Assembly (NCBI GenBank): GCA_019694475.1
Contig: JAIBBX010000001.1
Coordinates: 510,001 to 574,000 of the forward strand
DNA length: 64,000 nucleotides
Direction of reading: 5' to 3'
Source of the DNA: Parachlamydiales bacterium
GTDB taxonomy: Bacteria > Chlamydiota > Chlamydiia > Chlamydiales > SM23-39
This document shows positions 44,652-51,976 of this stretch, one piece after another. Position 1 is the stretch's first letter, and every line of letters begins with the position of its first letter. Made by a program: the position numbers and the translations under genes. Under the pieces are notes generated by a model that saw only the letters and a list, made by a program, of their open reading frames with translations, was not told the origin of the DNA and searched no databases.

Positions 44652-45683
44652 AGTTATCTCAAGGTTTTTTTGCTCTCTGTCAGCACATTCATCGCTGTAT
44701 TGATCATCGCCCGCTTCAAGGAAATTGCCCGGTTTACAGCTTTGAGCGGCGATTTTGCGATGACCGGACTCTTTATACTTTACCAGATTCCAACCATTTT
44801 GCCGATTGCAATTCCCATTTCGGCCCTGATTGCCTCTCTCCTCTTTTTTCAAAGAATTAGTAGATCTTTTGAACTGACTGCTCTGCGTGCATCGGGCCTA
44901 AGCCTGAAAAAAATCATCGGCCCCCCTTTGGGTGCCTCCCTATTGCTGACCGTTCTCAATTTCACGATATGCGCTGAAATCGCACCTTTTTGCAGACGCG
45001 AGGGGAAAACAATGCTATATCATAAGACCTCTTCCAATCCCCTGCTCCTTTTGCAAAGGCAAAAACTGGTCAAAATCAAAAGTACCTTTTTAGACATGGA
45101 AGTCAAAGACGATGAGACGATCAAAGACCTGACTCTCATCGCGCCAAACGCAGGGACGGGCCGTCTGAGCCTGATCTCCGCTAAAAAACTGTGGCTAGAA
45201 AAAGACGAGCTGATTGGCAAAGATCTCGCAGTGATTTCATATCTCAGAGCAGAACCTGGCTTCGATAATCTAATCATCGAAAATCAGCAGCTCATGACAA
45301 CATCAGCGCCCCTTCTTTCCACCGCCCTCAAGAGGAACCGCTCAAGGCTCGATATCAATGCCTATAGTTTCAAAATGCTGCAGCTGCACGCAAAGCCCAA
45401 GCAGGCCCATATCGAGATGCTTCGACGCATTTCGCTATCTTTTGCAGCCTTTAGCTTTACTTTCCTTGGATGTGCGTTTGGTATTGAAGAAGGGCGCAAC
45501 CCTTCGAAGAAAAATCTCTTCTATGCGCTACTGCTCACACTGAGTGTTTTGATGAGCTATCTCATGGGCAAGGGACTAAAAAGCTCGCAGCTTCTGGCGA
45601 CTTTTGCGTTTCTGCTTCCCCACCCTTTCATTTGGCTTTGCTCCACTATCCATCTCTTAAGAATCACAAAAGGGCGCATATGA
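44622..45683 (+). CDS. lptF: LPS export permease LptF
   Basis: 353 residues from the ATG that gives MSVLWRYALQ, the usual YjgP/YjgQ N-terminus. TM segments at both ends (LKVFLLSVSTFIAVLIIAR near 12-31, and three near 265-350) flank a periplasmic beta-jellyroll domain of about 150 residues. With LptG and LptB2 it extracts lipopolysaccharide from the inner membrane toward the outer membrane. Its stop overlaps the lptG start (ATGA). The start overlaps the divergent tilS 5' region. Confidence 0.93.
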   Translation: MSVLWRYALQSYLKVFLLSVSTFIAVLIIARFKEIARFTALSGDFAMTGLFILYQIPTILPIAIPISALIASLLFFQRISRSFELTALRASGLSLKKIIGPPLGASLLLTVLNFTICAEIAPFCRREGKTMLYHKTSSNPLLLLQRQKLVKIKSTFLDMEVKDDETIKDLTLIAPNAGTGRLSLISAKKLWLEKDELIGKDLAVISYLRAEPGFDNLIIENQQLMTTSAPLLSTALKRNRSRLDINAYSFKMLQLHAKPKQAHIEMLRRISLSFAAFSFTFLGCAFGIEEGRNPSKKNLFYALLLTLSVLMSYLMGKGLKSSQLLATFAFLLPHPFIWLCSTIHLLRITKGRI

Positions 45684-46723
45684 AAATTTGGCAAAAGCAT
45701 ATTTTTTCAAAATTGCTCAAAACGTTTTTCTTCTTCCTCATCTGCTTATTTGTCATTTTCGTGATCGTCGATCTCTCCGCTCATGGCATCCGCTTTTTCT
45801 CAAAAGTGGGCTATGCAGAAATTTTCCTCTATTACCTCAATACATTTTCGGCCAACCTTGAACTTTTCCTGTCTCTTGTTTTTCTTCTCTCTGCTCTCAG
45901 GGTTCTTTTCGAGCTCACTAGCCACAGGGAAAGCGTGGCATTGCAAATGGCCGGGATTTCGAAAAAAAAACTGCTCGCTCCCTTCTTTTTCTTCGCTAGC
46001 ATTCTTGCCGTTCTGTGCGTGATCAATTGCCAGTGGTTTGCTCCCCATGCGGGCGATTTTTCAGACGGTTTTAAAACGGCTTACAAAGCAAAGAAAAAGC
46101 CACACGAGAAGAAGCTTTATACTGTTTCGCTCGATGATGAAACAGAAATCGTCTACCACCGTTTTGATAAAGAAAAAAAAGAGCTCATCGATGTCTTTTG
46201 GGTCCGATCTCCGATCGATATTTGGCATATGAAATCTTTGCAGTTAGATGGCTTAGAAGGCCGTTTCGTCGATCATCTGACGAGAAACAGTTCAAGGCTG
46301 TTTGAAAAAACAGAGAGTTTTCAAACACGCTGTTTCAAAGAGCTCCCTTGGAACGACGAGACAATTTTAAACAAATTCATTCCTTACGATAGACGTCCTC
46401 TTTCCACCCTCTTTATGCAAGCATTCAGCAGACCTGCCGATGAAAGAATCATTTTCTCCCACCTTTACTACAAACTCCTTGAGCCTCTTCTACCCTTCAT
46501 TATTCTTATCGGAATCAGCCCAATCGTTCTGCGCTACACAAGATCGAGGCCCGCTTTCCTCATCACAGCGATTGCGATTTTTGCCTTTTTGGGCTTCAAA
46601 TCGGTGATCGACGGCATGCTCATTCTGGGAGAAAATCAGGTTCTCCCCTCGTACATTGCTATATTCTCGCCTGTCGTCATCCTCCTTTCCGCTACTATGC
46701 CTTCTTTTGCGAGGCTTCGATGA
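45680..46723 (+). CDS. lptG: LPS export permease LptG
   Basis: 347 residues from the ATG in the ATGA overlap with lptF. MKIWQKHIFSKLLKTFFFFL starts TM1, SANLELFLSLVFLLSALRVLFELTSHRES is the coupling-helix region facing LptB, a periplasmic domain follows, and three TM segments end the protein (YYKLLEPLLPFIILIGISPIVL). The two paralogues are ordered lptF-lptG. The next gene starts within the stop (4-bp overlap). Confidence 0.93.
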   Translation: MKIWQKHIFSKLLKTFFFFLICLFVIFVIVDLSAHGIRFFSKVGYAEIFLYYLNTFSANLELFLSLVFLLSALRVLFELTSHRESVALQMAGISKKKLLAPFFFFASILAVLCVINCQWFAPHAGDFSDGFKTAYKAKKKPHEKKLYTVSLDDETEIVYHRFDKEKKELIDVFWVRSPIDIWHMKSLQLDGLEGRFVDHLTRNSSRLFEKTESFQTRCFKELPWNDETILNKFIPYDRRPLSTLFMQAFSRPADERIIFSHLYYKLLEPLLPFIILIGISPIVLRYTRSRPAFLITAIAIFAFLGFKSVIDGMLILGENQVLPSYIAIFSPVVILLSATMPSFARLR

Positions 46724-47562
46724 AATGGATAAAATTGCTTCTTTTCTCCGCATTTTGCCTCTCTATCCCTCAAGTTTGCAAAAAGGACTTTAAAGTACCG
46801 CCCATTCATGCCGACATCCCGTTCAATCCGAATTGGGAGATGCCCCTAACCCCTGAAGTAATGGAAATTCTCGGCCAACCCTTTTCCTATTTTGCACAAG
46901 GCAATCAAACCACAGTGTTTTTGAGCCAGGATGGGAAAACCGTGTTAAAACTCTTTCGATATAAAACTACCCAATTCCCCCTCTTGCACATGTTGAAAAA
47001 CTGCTTCAAAAAGAAGCCGAAGAAAAGCTTTCAGGTCAAAATGGACAAAACGCTCAGCGCCGCCCATTTGGCCTGCAATGAAGGAAAAGAGCTGACTCAG
47101 GCCATCTATTGCCATCTGAATCTCACCGAAAATACTTTGCCGCCCCTCACCTTGCACATCGGCAAGAAAAAGATCGTGTTGCCTCTCGATCGAACTCGAT
47201 TCATTCTTCAAAGAAAAGTCCAAGGTTTTAAAGAAACGCTCCTATCCGCCAAAGACAATCCCGAAGAAATCCACCAACTGCTCGATTCTTTCGCGTCGCT
47301 TCTCTTAAGTCAGTTCGAGAAAAACATCCGCAACTCAGATCCGAATGTAGGACCTAACTTTGGTTTTTATAATGGCAAAGCGGTGGAAATCGATTTTGGC
47401 AATTTTCAGAAAATCGAACCCAATCCTGAAAGGCAAAAAGCAGAACTTGCGGGCTATCTCAATCGTCTAGAAACCGCCATTGCGAAATGGGCGCCTGAAT
47501 ACACAGAATATGGGAAAGAATTGCGAATAAAAACCTTATTTGCATATCATCCGATGGAATGA
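46720..47562 (+). CDS. Membrane-anchored or secreted kinase-like protein
   Basis: 280 residues with an N-terminal hydrophobic signal (KWIKLLLFSAFCLSIPQVC), the Cys possibly a lipobox. FAQGNQTTVFLSQDGKTVLKLF near 58-80 looks like a kinase glycine loop and beta-3 lysine strand. RFILQRKVQGFKET and NSDPNVGPNFGFYNGKAVEIDFGNF near 207-228 resemble the catalytic Asp/Asn and the DFG element of the protein-kinase-like fold. No HRD is visible. It is coupled to lptG (4-bp overlap) and to the carboxypeptidase gene (4-bp overlap). Function in LPS export or modification is only a guess from position. Confidence 0.5.
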   Translation: MKWIKLLLFSAFCLSIPQVCKKDFKVPPIHADIPFNPNWEMPLTPEVMEILGQPFSYFAQGNQTTVFLSQDGKTVLKLFRYKTTQFPLLHMLKNCFKKKPKKSFQVKMDKTLSAAHLACNEGKELTQAIYCHLNLTENTLPPLTLHIGKKKIVLPLDRTRFILQRKVQGFKETLLSAKDNPEEIHQLLDSFASLLLSQFEKNIRNSDPNVGPNFGFYNGKAVEIDFGNFQKIEPNPERQKAELAGYLNRLETAIAKWAPEYTEYGKELRIKTLFAYHPME

Positions 47563-49082
47563 AGCCGCCAAAAGCCTTTACAGATCTTCGCCAGCTATCG
47601 ACTGAAATTCATCAGCTCTGCTCCGTGCAGAGTCTTTTACATTGGGATCAAGAGACTTATATGCCGTCCGGCGGGATAGTACCGCGCAGTGAGCAAATCG
47701 CCCTTCTATCCGAACTGATTCATGAGCGTAGAACGGGCCGCAAGCTCAAATCTTGCCTAGAAAAACTCGTCAGCATTTCAACGGGCAAGCTCAAGGTAAA
47801 ACACCTGACAAAACCGCAGCAGATCATGGTGCGCGAGTGGCTCAAAGATTTCCGCCGCCACAATAAACTTCCGGCTGAATTTGTCAAAAACTTTTCTCAA
47901 GTGACTGCTGAGGCAACCCAAATCTGGGGCTCGGCAAAAAAAGAGAATAATTTTAAGATTTTTGCTCCTTTCCTGGATAAGATTGTCAAACTCACTCGTC
48001 AAAAGGCCGAATATTATGGTTTTGAAGAACATCCATACGATGCGCTCATCGAAACCTACGAACCTTGCATGACCGCCCGTAAACTCGAAACGATATTTGA
48101 TGGGCTCAAAAAAGAGCTCATGGCTCTTCTCAAGAAGATCAATAAGGCCAAACAAATCGACAATCGTTTTCTACATAGAAAAGTGGACGCTGCAAAACAG
48201 CATGAAATGGGAGAGCTTCTCCTATGTGAACTTCCGATGGAATCGGCCTACACGCGGCTCGATGTTTCGAACCATCCCTTTTCTATCGCGCTCCATCCTC
48301 ATGACAGCCGGATTACAACGCGCATCATCCCGAATCAATTCATGAGCAATCTCTTTTCGATCCTTCATGAAGCGGGACACTCGATGTTTGAAATGGGTCT
48401 TTCGCTCGAAACGTGGGGAACACCCCTTTCTGAACCTGTATCGCTGAGCGTGCATGAGAGCCAGTCGCGCTGGTGGGAAACGCTCATCGGCCGCTCCTTC
48501 CCCTTCTGGAAACATTTTTATCCTCGCCTGCAAAAAGTATTGCCAACGCAGCTCAAAGAAGTATCTCTAGATCGTTTCTTCCGCGCGATTAACAAGGTCT
48601 CTCCCACTCTAATTCGTGTGGAAGCAGATGAAGTGACTTATTGCCTGCACGTCATTCTCCGTTTTGAGCTTGAGAAGGATCTCATCACAGGCAAGCTCAA
48701 TGTCCATGATCTTCCTGCTGCTTGGAATGAAAAAATGAAGCAAATCTTTGGAATTCAGCCAAAAACAGACCGCGAAGGGTGTCTACAAGATATTCATTGG
48801 TCGCTAGGAGATTTCGGGTATTTCCCCACCTACGCTCTCGGCAATCTCCTTGCAGCGCATCTCTTTACTGCTTTTGCCAAAGAAAACTCCGACTGGGAGA
48901 GCCAAATGCAATCGGGAGATCTCAGTTTCATCCGCGACTGGCTGAAGAAAAACGTCCACCAGTGGGGCCGCACCTACAACCTTGAAGAATTAGCCAAACA
49001 TGTAACAGGCAAACCCTTCAGCGAACACGCCTACTGCGCCTATCTCAAAAAGAAATATTCTGAAATTTACAAAATAAGATAG
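47559..49082 (+). CDS. M32-family metallocarboxypeptidase (Taq-type)
   Basis: 507 residues, the family length. The HEXXH zinc site is SILHEAGHSMFEMG near 267-280, with the distal ligand region VSLSVHESQSRWWE near 300 and TLIRVEADEVTY near 345. HPFSIALHPHDSRITTRI and the C-terminal HWSLGDFGYFPTYALGNLLA are the M32 blocks. It releases C-terminal residues from peptides in the cytosol. The gene overlaps the kinase-like gene by 4 bp and ends the lptFG unit. Confidence 0.95.
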   Translation: MKPPKAFTDLRQLSTEIHQLCSVQSLLHWDQETYMPSGGIVPRSEQIALLSELIHERRTGRKLKSCLEKLVSISTGKLKVKHLTKPQQIMVREWLKDFRRHNKLPAEFVKNFSQVTAEATQIWGSAKKENNFKIFAPFLDKIVKLTRQKAEYYGFEEHPYDALIETYEPCMTARKLETIFDGLKKELMALLKKINKAKQIDNRFLHRKVDAAKQHEMGELLLCELPMESAYTRLDVSNHPFSIALHPHDSRITTRIIPNQFMSNLFSILHEAGHSMFEMGLSLETWGTPLSEPVSLSVHESQSRWWETLIGRSFPFWKHFYPRLQKVLPTQLKEVSLDRFFRAINKVSPTLIRVEADEVTYCLHVILRFELEKDLITGKLNVHDLPAAWNEKMKQIFGIQPKTDREGCLQDIHWSLGDFGYFPTYALGNLLAAHLFTAFAKENSDWESQMQSGDLSFIRDWLKKNVHQWGRTYNLEELAKHVTGKPFSEHAYCAYLKKKYSEIYKIR

Positions 49083-49126
49083 GTCAAGTTTGGCAAGACC
49101 CTTCCCGCTTCGCAAATTGAGGAGTC

Positions 49127-49855
49127 CTATGTGTTTTTCAAACTCTTCTTAAAATGGACCAAGAATTCTTCTGCTGCGACAAGATTGTATTCTCCGTCTT
49201 CTCGAGAGATTCCTGTAAAGATGATTGCGTTTGCGACTGCTTGTGCTCTTTTCTTTTGCACAGTATCGATGAATCCCATAGATCGAAGTAGGTTGAGACG
49301 AGGAATCACCTTTTTTTCAAACTCTAATACGCCCATATTTCCTACTTCTTTCACAAACATCTCTCGAACTTGTTCAGAAGGCAAATAATATATGAGGGCT
49401 TTGAGATACTGAGAATCCTTCCGAAGGATATCCATGAAAGGGACTTTTTCAATTTCTTTACATAATTTTTGCTTTACTATTTCAAAAGGAAGAATATCGT
49501 AAGTAATCAAATGCGGGAGGCCGTGCTTATCTATAAGCTCAGAAAATGTGAGTTGTTGCGCTTCTTGCTGCATGATTTTTAATTGTTGAGGATCGGTATA
49601 ATCAGCTACATGACCCAAATCCAAAAGAGAAATCACTGAAGCAACGACTAACGCTCCCTTGCATATTATTTTATGTGCTAAATCTATTTCTTCCCAAGGG
49701 AGTCCGAAGAAACATATTGCCCCAATGAATGATAAACAGAGGCGTCCAATTTTTTCGAACAGAGCTTCATTTTCTGAAGGTTTTTGAAGTTCTCCGTAGG
49801 ATTCAGTATCTTCCCATTTCCTGTAAGAAATTCCTTCAATTGATTTAATAGTCAT
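49127..49855 (-). CDS. Candidate inclusion-membrane (Inc-like) protein
   Basis: 242 residues. A hydrophobic pair of closely spaced segments near 36-80 (IGRLCLSFIGAICFFGLPW, then IICKGALVVASVISLLDLG) with a short polar turn between them is the bilobal shape of Inc proteins that insert in the host-derived inclusion membrane. The rest is a charged helical domain (FSELIDKHGLPHLITYDILPFEIVKQKL) reminiscent of DUF1389-type chlamydial proteins. The type III secretion role is inferred from this shape alone. AT-rich upstream sequence follows the 5' end. Confidence 0.45.
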   Translation of the reverse strand: MTIKSIEGISYRKWEDTESYGELQKPSENEALFEKIGRLCLSFIGAICFFGLPWEEIDLAHKIICKGALVVASVISLLDLGHVADYTDPQQLKIMQQEAQQLTFSELIDKHGLPHLITYDILPFEIVKQKLCKEIEKVPFMDILRKDSQYLKALIYYLPSEQVREMFVKEVGNMGVLEFEKKVIPRLNLLRSMGFIDTVQKKRAQAVANAIIFTGISREDGEYNLVAAEEFLVHFKKSLKNT

Positions 49856-50095
49856 ACAAAAAATTAATTATTTTTAAAGATTATATAAGTTTTGCATAAA
49901 TATTGTCCAGTAAAGTTAATTATTTAAGCCACCCTAAAATAAGTGATACATACGCTAGCGAAGCAAAGTCAAATCAAAGGAGCAAAAACCCCGCTCTCTG
50001 ACAGAGGATCACGATTGCCAAAAGTAGCGACGACGAAGATCGATTTGGCGAAGCCCAATCAGGCAAATTTCCACTTATTTGAGTGCCGGGCTAAT

Positions 50096-50269
50096 ATACC
50101 GAAACAACCTGAAGAATCGGTTCCTGGCAGCGTCGGACTTCCCTCACAATTCTCATGCTCACTCGCGCCTTGCCTACTCGGCAATGGTCGCTCGCTCCGC
50201 ACCGCTGACGCTTGAGAATTATGAGGGGCCTCCTTGCCAAATTCCGGATTCTTCAGGTTGTTTCGGTAT
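50096..50269. repeat. Imperfect palindrome with perfect 23-bp ends
   Basis: ATACCGAAACAACCTGAAGA plus ATC at 50096-50118 is exactly repeated in reverse at 50247-50269. The interior pairs imperfectly (CTCACAATTCTC versus GAGAATTATGAG). It is 174 bp, similar in size to the element at 3166-3342 but different in sequence, so it would be a second family of palindromic elements. Confidence 0.75.
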
Positions 50270-50472
50270 AACTCAAGCTACCCACTAAATAAGGGGCAGC
50301 AAGTTCCTTGCTGCAAATGAACAAATAGCTCGCTTGCCTCGGCCGTGCCACCCCTTCCGACGAGGCGCGTTGGAGGCCACGCAGCCAACCTTTCAGGTTG
50401 AGCTGCAACGACCCGCCCCAAAAGCGATGCGTTTTCAGGGACCCCTTGGCCTTTGGCGCTGGCTTCGTCTGA

Positions 50473-50496
50473 CCCAAAATTTTACTAGGATAGGTT
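50473..50496. repeat. Isolated arm of the 3166-3342 palindrome
   Basis: Matches CCAAAATTCTACTAGGATAGGTTC at 3317-3340 with one substitution (T for C). The other arm is not adjacent. A shorter match, ATAGGTTCA, recurs at 50993-51001, just before the methyltransferase start. These look like remnants left by deletion or recombination. Confidence 0.6.
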
Positions 50497-50624
50497 CTTG
50501 GCATTTCCCGATTTTTGAATCATTCCCGGTATAACTGCTATAACCGATCGGACAGGTATCTAAATGAGGAACCTTGCGGCTAAATGCAGATTCCGTTATT
50601 GGTCAGTTAATAATGAGAGTTGGC

Positions 50625-50846
50625 ATGAATAAATATCTGCTTTTTGCTTTTCTCTGTTTGTCTTGTTTTGCATGCAAAGGCCCTAATGCGGTGGCAGGAA
50701 GCGAGAGTGGCTGGTATGGGCCGGGGTATTACAACGGAGTCTATTTCGATAGCGAAGAGGAGTACAACAGCTGGCGTCCTAATAACGCATACCCTGGCAA
50801 TGACAAAATGAGAGATCCAGGCATGGGGGGCCGAGGCAGCCTTTGA
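50625..50846 (+). CDS. Small probable lipoprotein
   Basis: 73 residues. MNKYLLFAFLCLSCFACKGP is a signal peptide with a likely lipobox cysteine at either LSC or FAC. The mature protein is Gly/Tyr/Asn/Pro-rich (SGWYGPGYYNGVYFDSEEEYNSWR). GAGAG lies before this ATG; another ATG 12 bp upstream is possible. The gene is isolated among repeats. No family recognised; an outer-membrane or periplasmic anchor position is likely. Confidence 0.55.
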   Translation: MNKYLLFAFLCLSCFACKGPNAVAGSESGWYGPGYYNGVYFDSEEEYNSWRPNNAYPGNDKMRDPGMGGRGSL

Positions 50847-51005
50847 TGAACGGACAGCTCGCGTAAGCGAACCTGCCGCTCCTTTTGCGGCAGAGGCGTC
50901 ATATTACATCAATATAGCCCGACCAGGAAAGGGTAGAAAGATGCGAAAGCCAGGCAAAGATCATTATTTAGAGTCATATACTTTTTATTAAGATAGGTTC
51001 AAAGA

Positions 51006-51674
51006 ATGAACGATTTATTTCATCCGATAATGGGCAAAGCTCTCAAACAATCGGAATGCTCAGAGAATTTTTTTCTGATAGACACGCTCATTCTGGATTT
51101 GATTGCTTATAAAAATGCTATTTTCACCCAAGACTGGTTTCCCTATAGAGGTGCTTGGGTTCATTTTCTGGCTCATGAACAGGTAAAAAATTATCTTGAA
51201 ATAGGATGTTATGAAGGGCGCTCGACTCTCTTAGCAGCTTCGCTATTTCGCGACGCGAAACTTACAATTATCGATCTGTTCGTAGACCCAGAAGCCGAAG
51301 TGCGCTTTTTGGCAAATACCAAGCACATCCAAGATAGGATTTCTCTTTTGCGCGGCACCTCGCAGAAACGCCTTGCGGAGATATCTGATAAAACCGAATT
51401 CTTCGATCTCATCTATATAGATGGGAATCATTTTTATCGCCATGCTATGATGGACATTCTTGGGTCATGGCCGCTTCTTAAGACCGGAGGCGTTCTGATT
51501 ATCGATGATTACAACTGGGACTGCGATGAGTTTGAAGATCTAAAGCCTAAAAAAGCCACAGACCAGTTCCTTACTGCTTACTCTGGAGCCTATGAGATTC
51601 TGTTTGTTACTAACCAAATAGCCTTGCGCAAGTTGAAGCCAGAGGCCGCTATGTTTAAAGTCGGCCTGCTTTAA
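51006..51674 (+). CDS. SAM-dependent methyltransferase (Methyltransf_24-like)
   Basis: 222 residues. VKNYLEIGCYEGRSTLLAASLF near 60-80 is motif I (E/DxGxxxG-like), KLTIIDLFVDP near 90 is motif II, FFDLIYIDGNHFYRH near 135 is motif IV, and LLKTGGVLIIDDY near 160 is motif V. This arrangement is typical of small methyltransferases of cephalosporin-hydroxylase or class I O-methyltransferase type. The substrate is unknown. It lies alone, preceded by a repeat remnant. Confidence 0.75.
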   Translation: MNDLFHPIMGKALKQSECSENFFLIDTLILDLIAYKNAIFTQDWFPYRGAWVHFLAHEQVKNYLEIGCYEGRSTLLAASLFRDAKLTIIDLFVDPEAEVRFLANTKHIQDRISLLRGTSQKRLAEISDKTEFFDLIYIDGNHFYRHAMMDILGSWPLLKTGGVLIIDDYNWDCDEFEDLKPKKATDQFLTAYSGAYEILFVTNQIALRKLKPEAAMFKVGLL

Positions 51675-51738
51675 AAGAGTTTCTCAGAGGTCAGGCGCTT
51701 CAATCCTCTGATAAAATAAAAATTGTTCGAGGTGAATC

Positions 51739-51976
51739 ATGTTAAGGTTATTTCCTTTGATTGGATGTATGCCAACAGTCTTATGTGGATTGCCAAGCGG
51801 ATTTCTTCTCGCCGAAGGGACCACCTCTATTCTTTCCGAAGGGAATGGAACATTTGAGCTTTTCGCCAACGATCGAGCTGTCGTCGATTGCTCAGCACAA
51901 CCCCACCCCTTCCCATTCCAATTTGGAGATCGAATAGCCACTAAATACACATTTAAAATATCGAGTTCGAATCGGG
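51739..51976 (+). pseudogene. Truncated TPS-domain fragment
   Basis: A GAGGTG binding site 6 nt before the ATG starts a protein with a signal-peptide-like N-terminus (MLRLFPLIGCMPTVLCG). LPSGFLLAEGTTSILSEGNG and FELFANDRAVVD resemble the start of TPS secretion domains, such as the first 50 residues of the protein at 32539. Similarity stops near 51975, where the 3' end of the oppositely oriented autotransporter gene begins. The frame stays open to 52050 only as antisense of that gene. It is most simply a relic cut off by a rearrangement joining the two. Confidence 0.5.

Larger units (their letters stand above)
49856..50612. other. 757-bp non-coding region with nested palindromic repeats
   Basis: No supportable gene. 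It holds an AT-rich promoter zone behind the Inc-like gene (49856-49930), then repeat material: a palindrome at 50096-50269, a GCAGCAAG/CTTGCTGC hairpin at 50296-50314, and the arm CCAAAATTTTACTAGGATAGGTTC at 50473-50496 matching the end of the 3166-3342 element. The short ORFs here lie in several frames and stop at repeat edges, as expected for non-coding DNA. Confidence 0.7.

Noticed and set aside
49943..50534. Several ORFs of 66-90 codons between the Inc-like gene and the lipoprotein gene
   Set aside because: All lie in palindromic repeat sequence and stop at repeat edges; none has a credible binding site.
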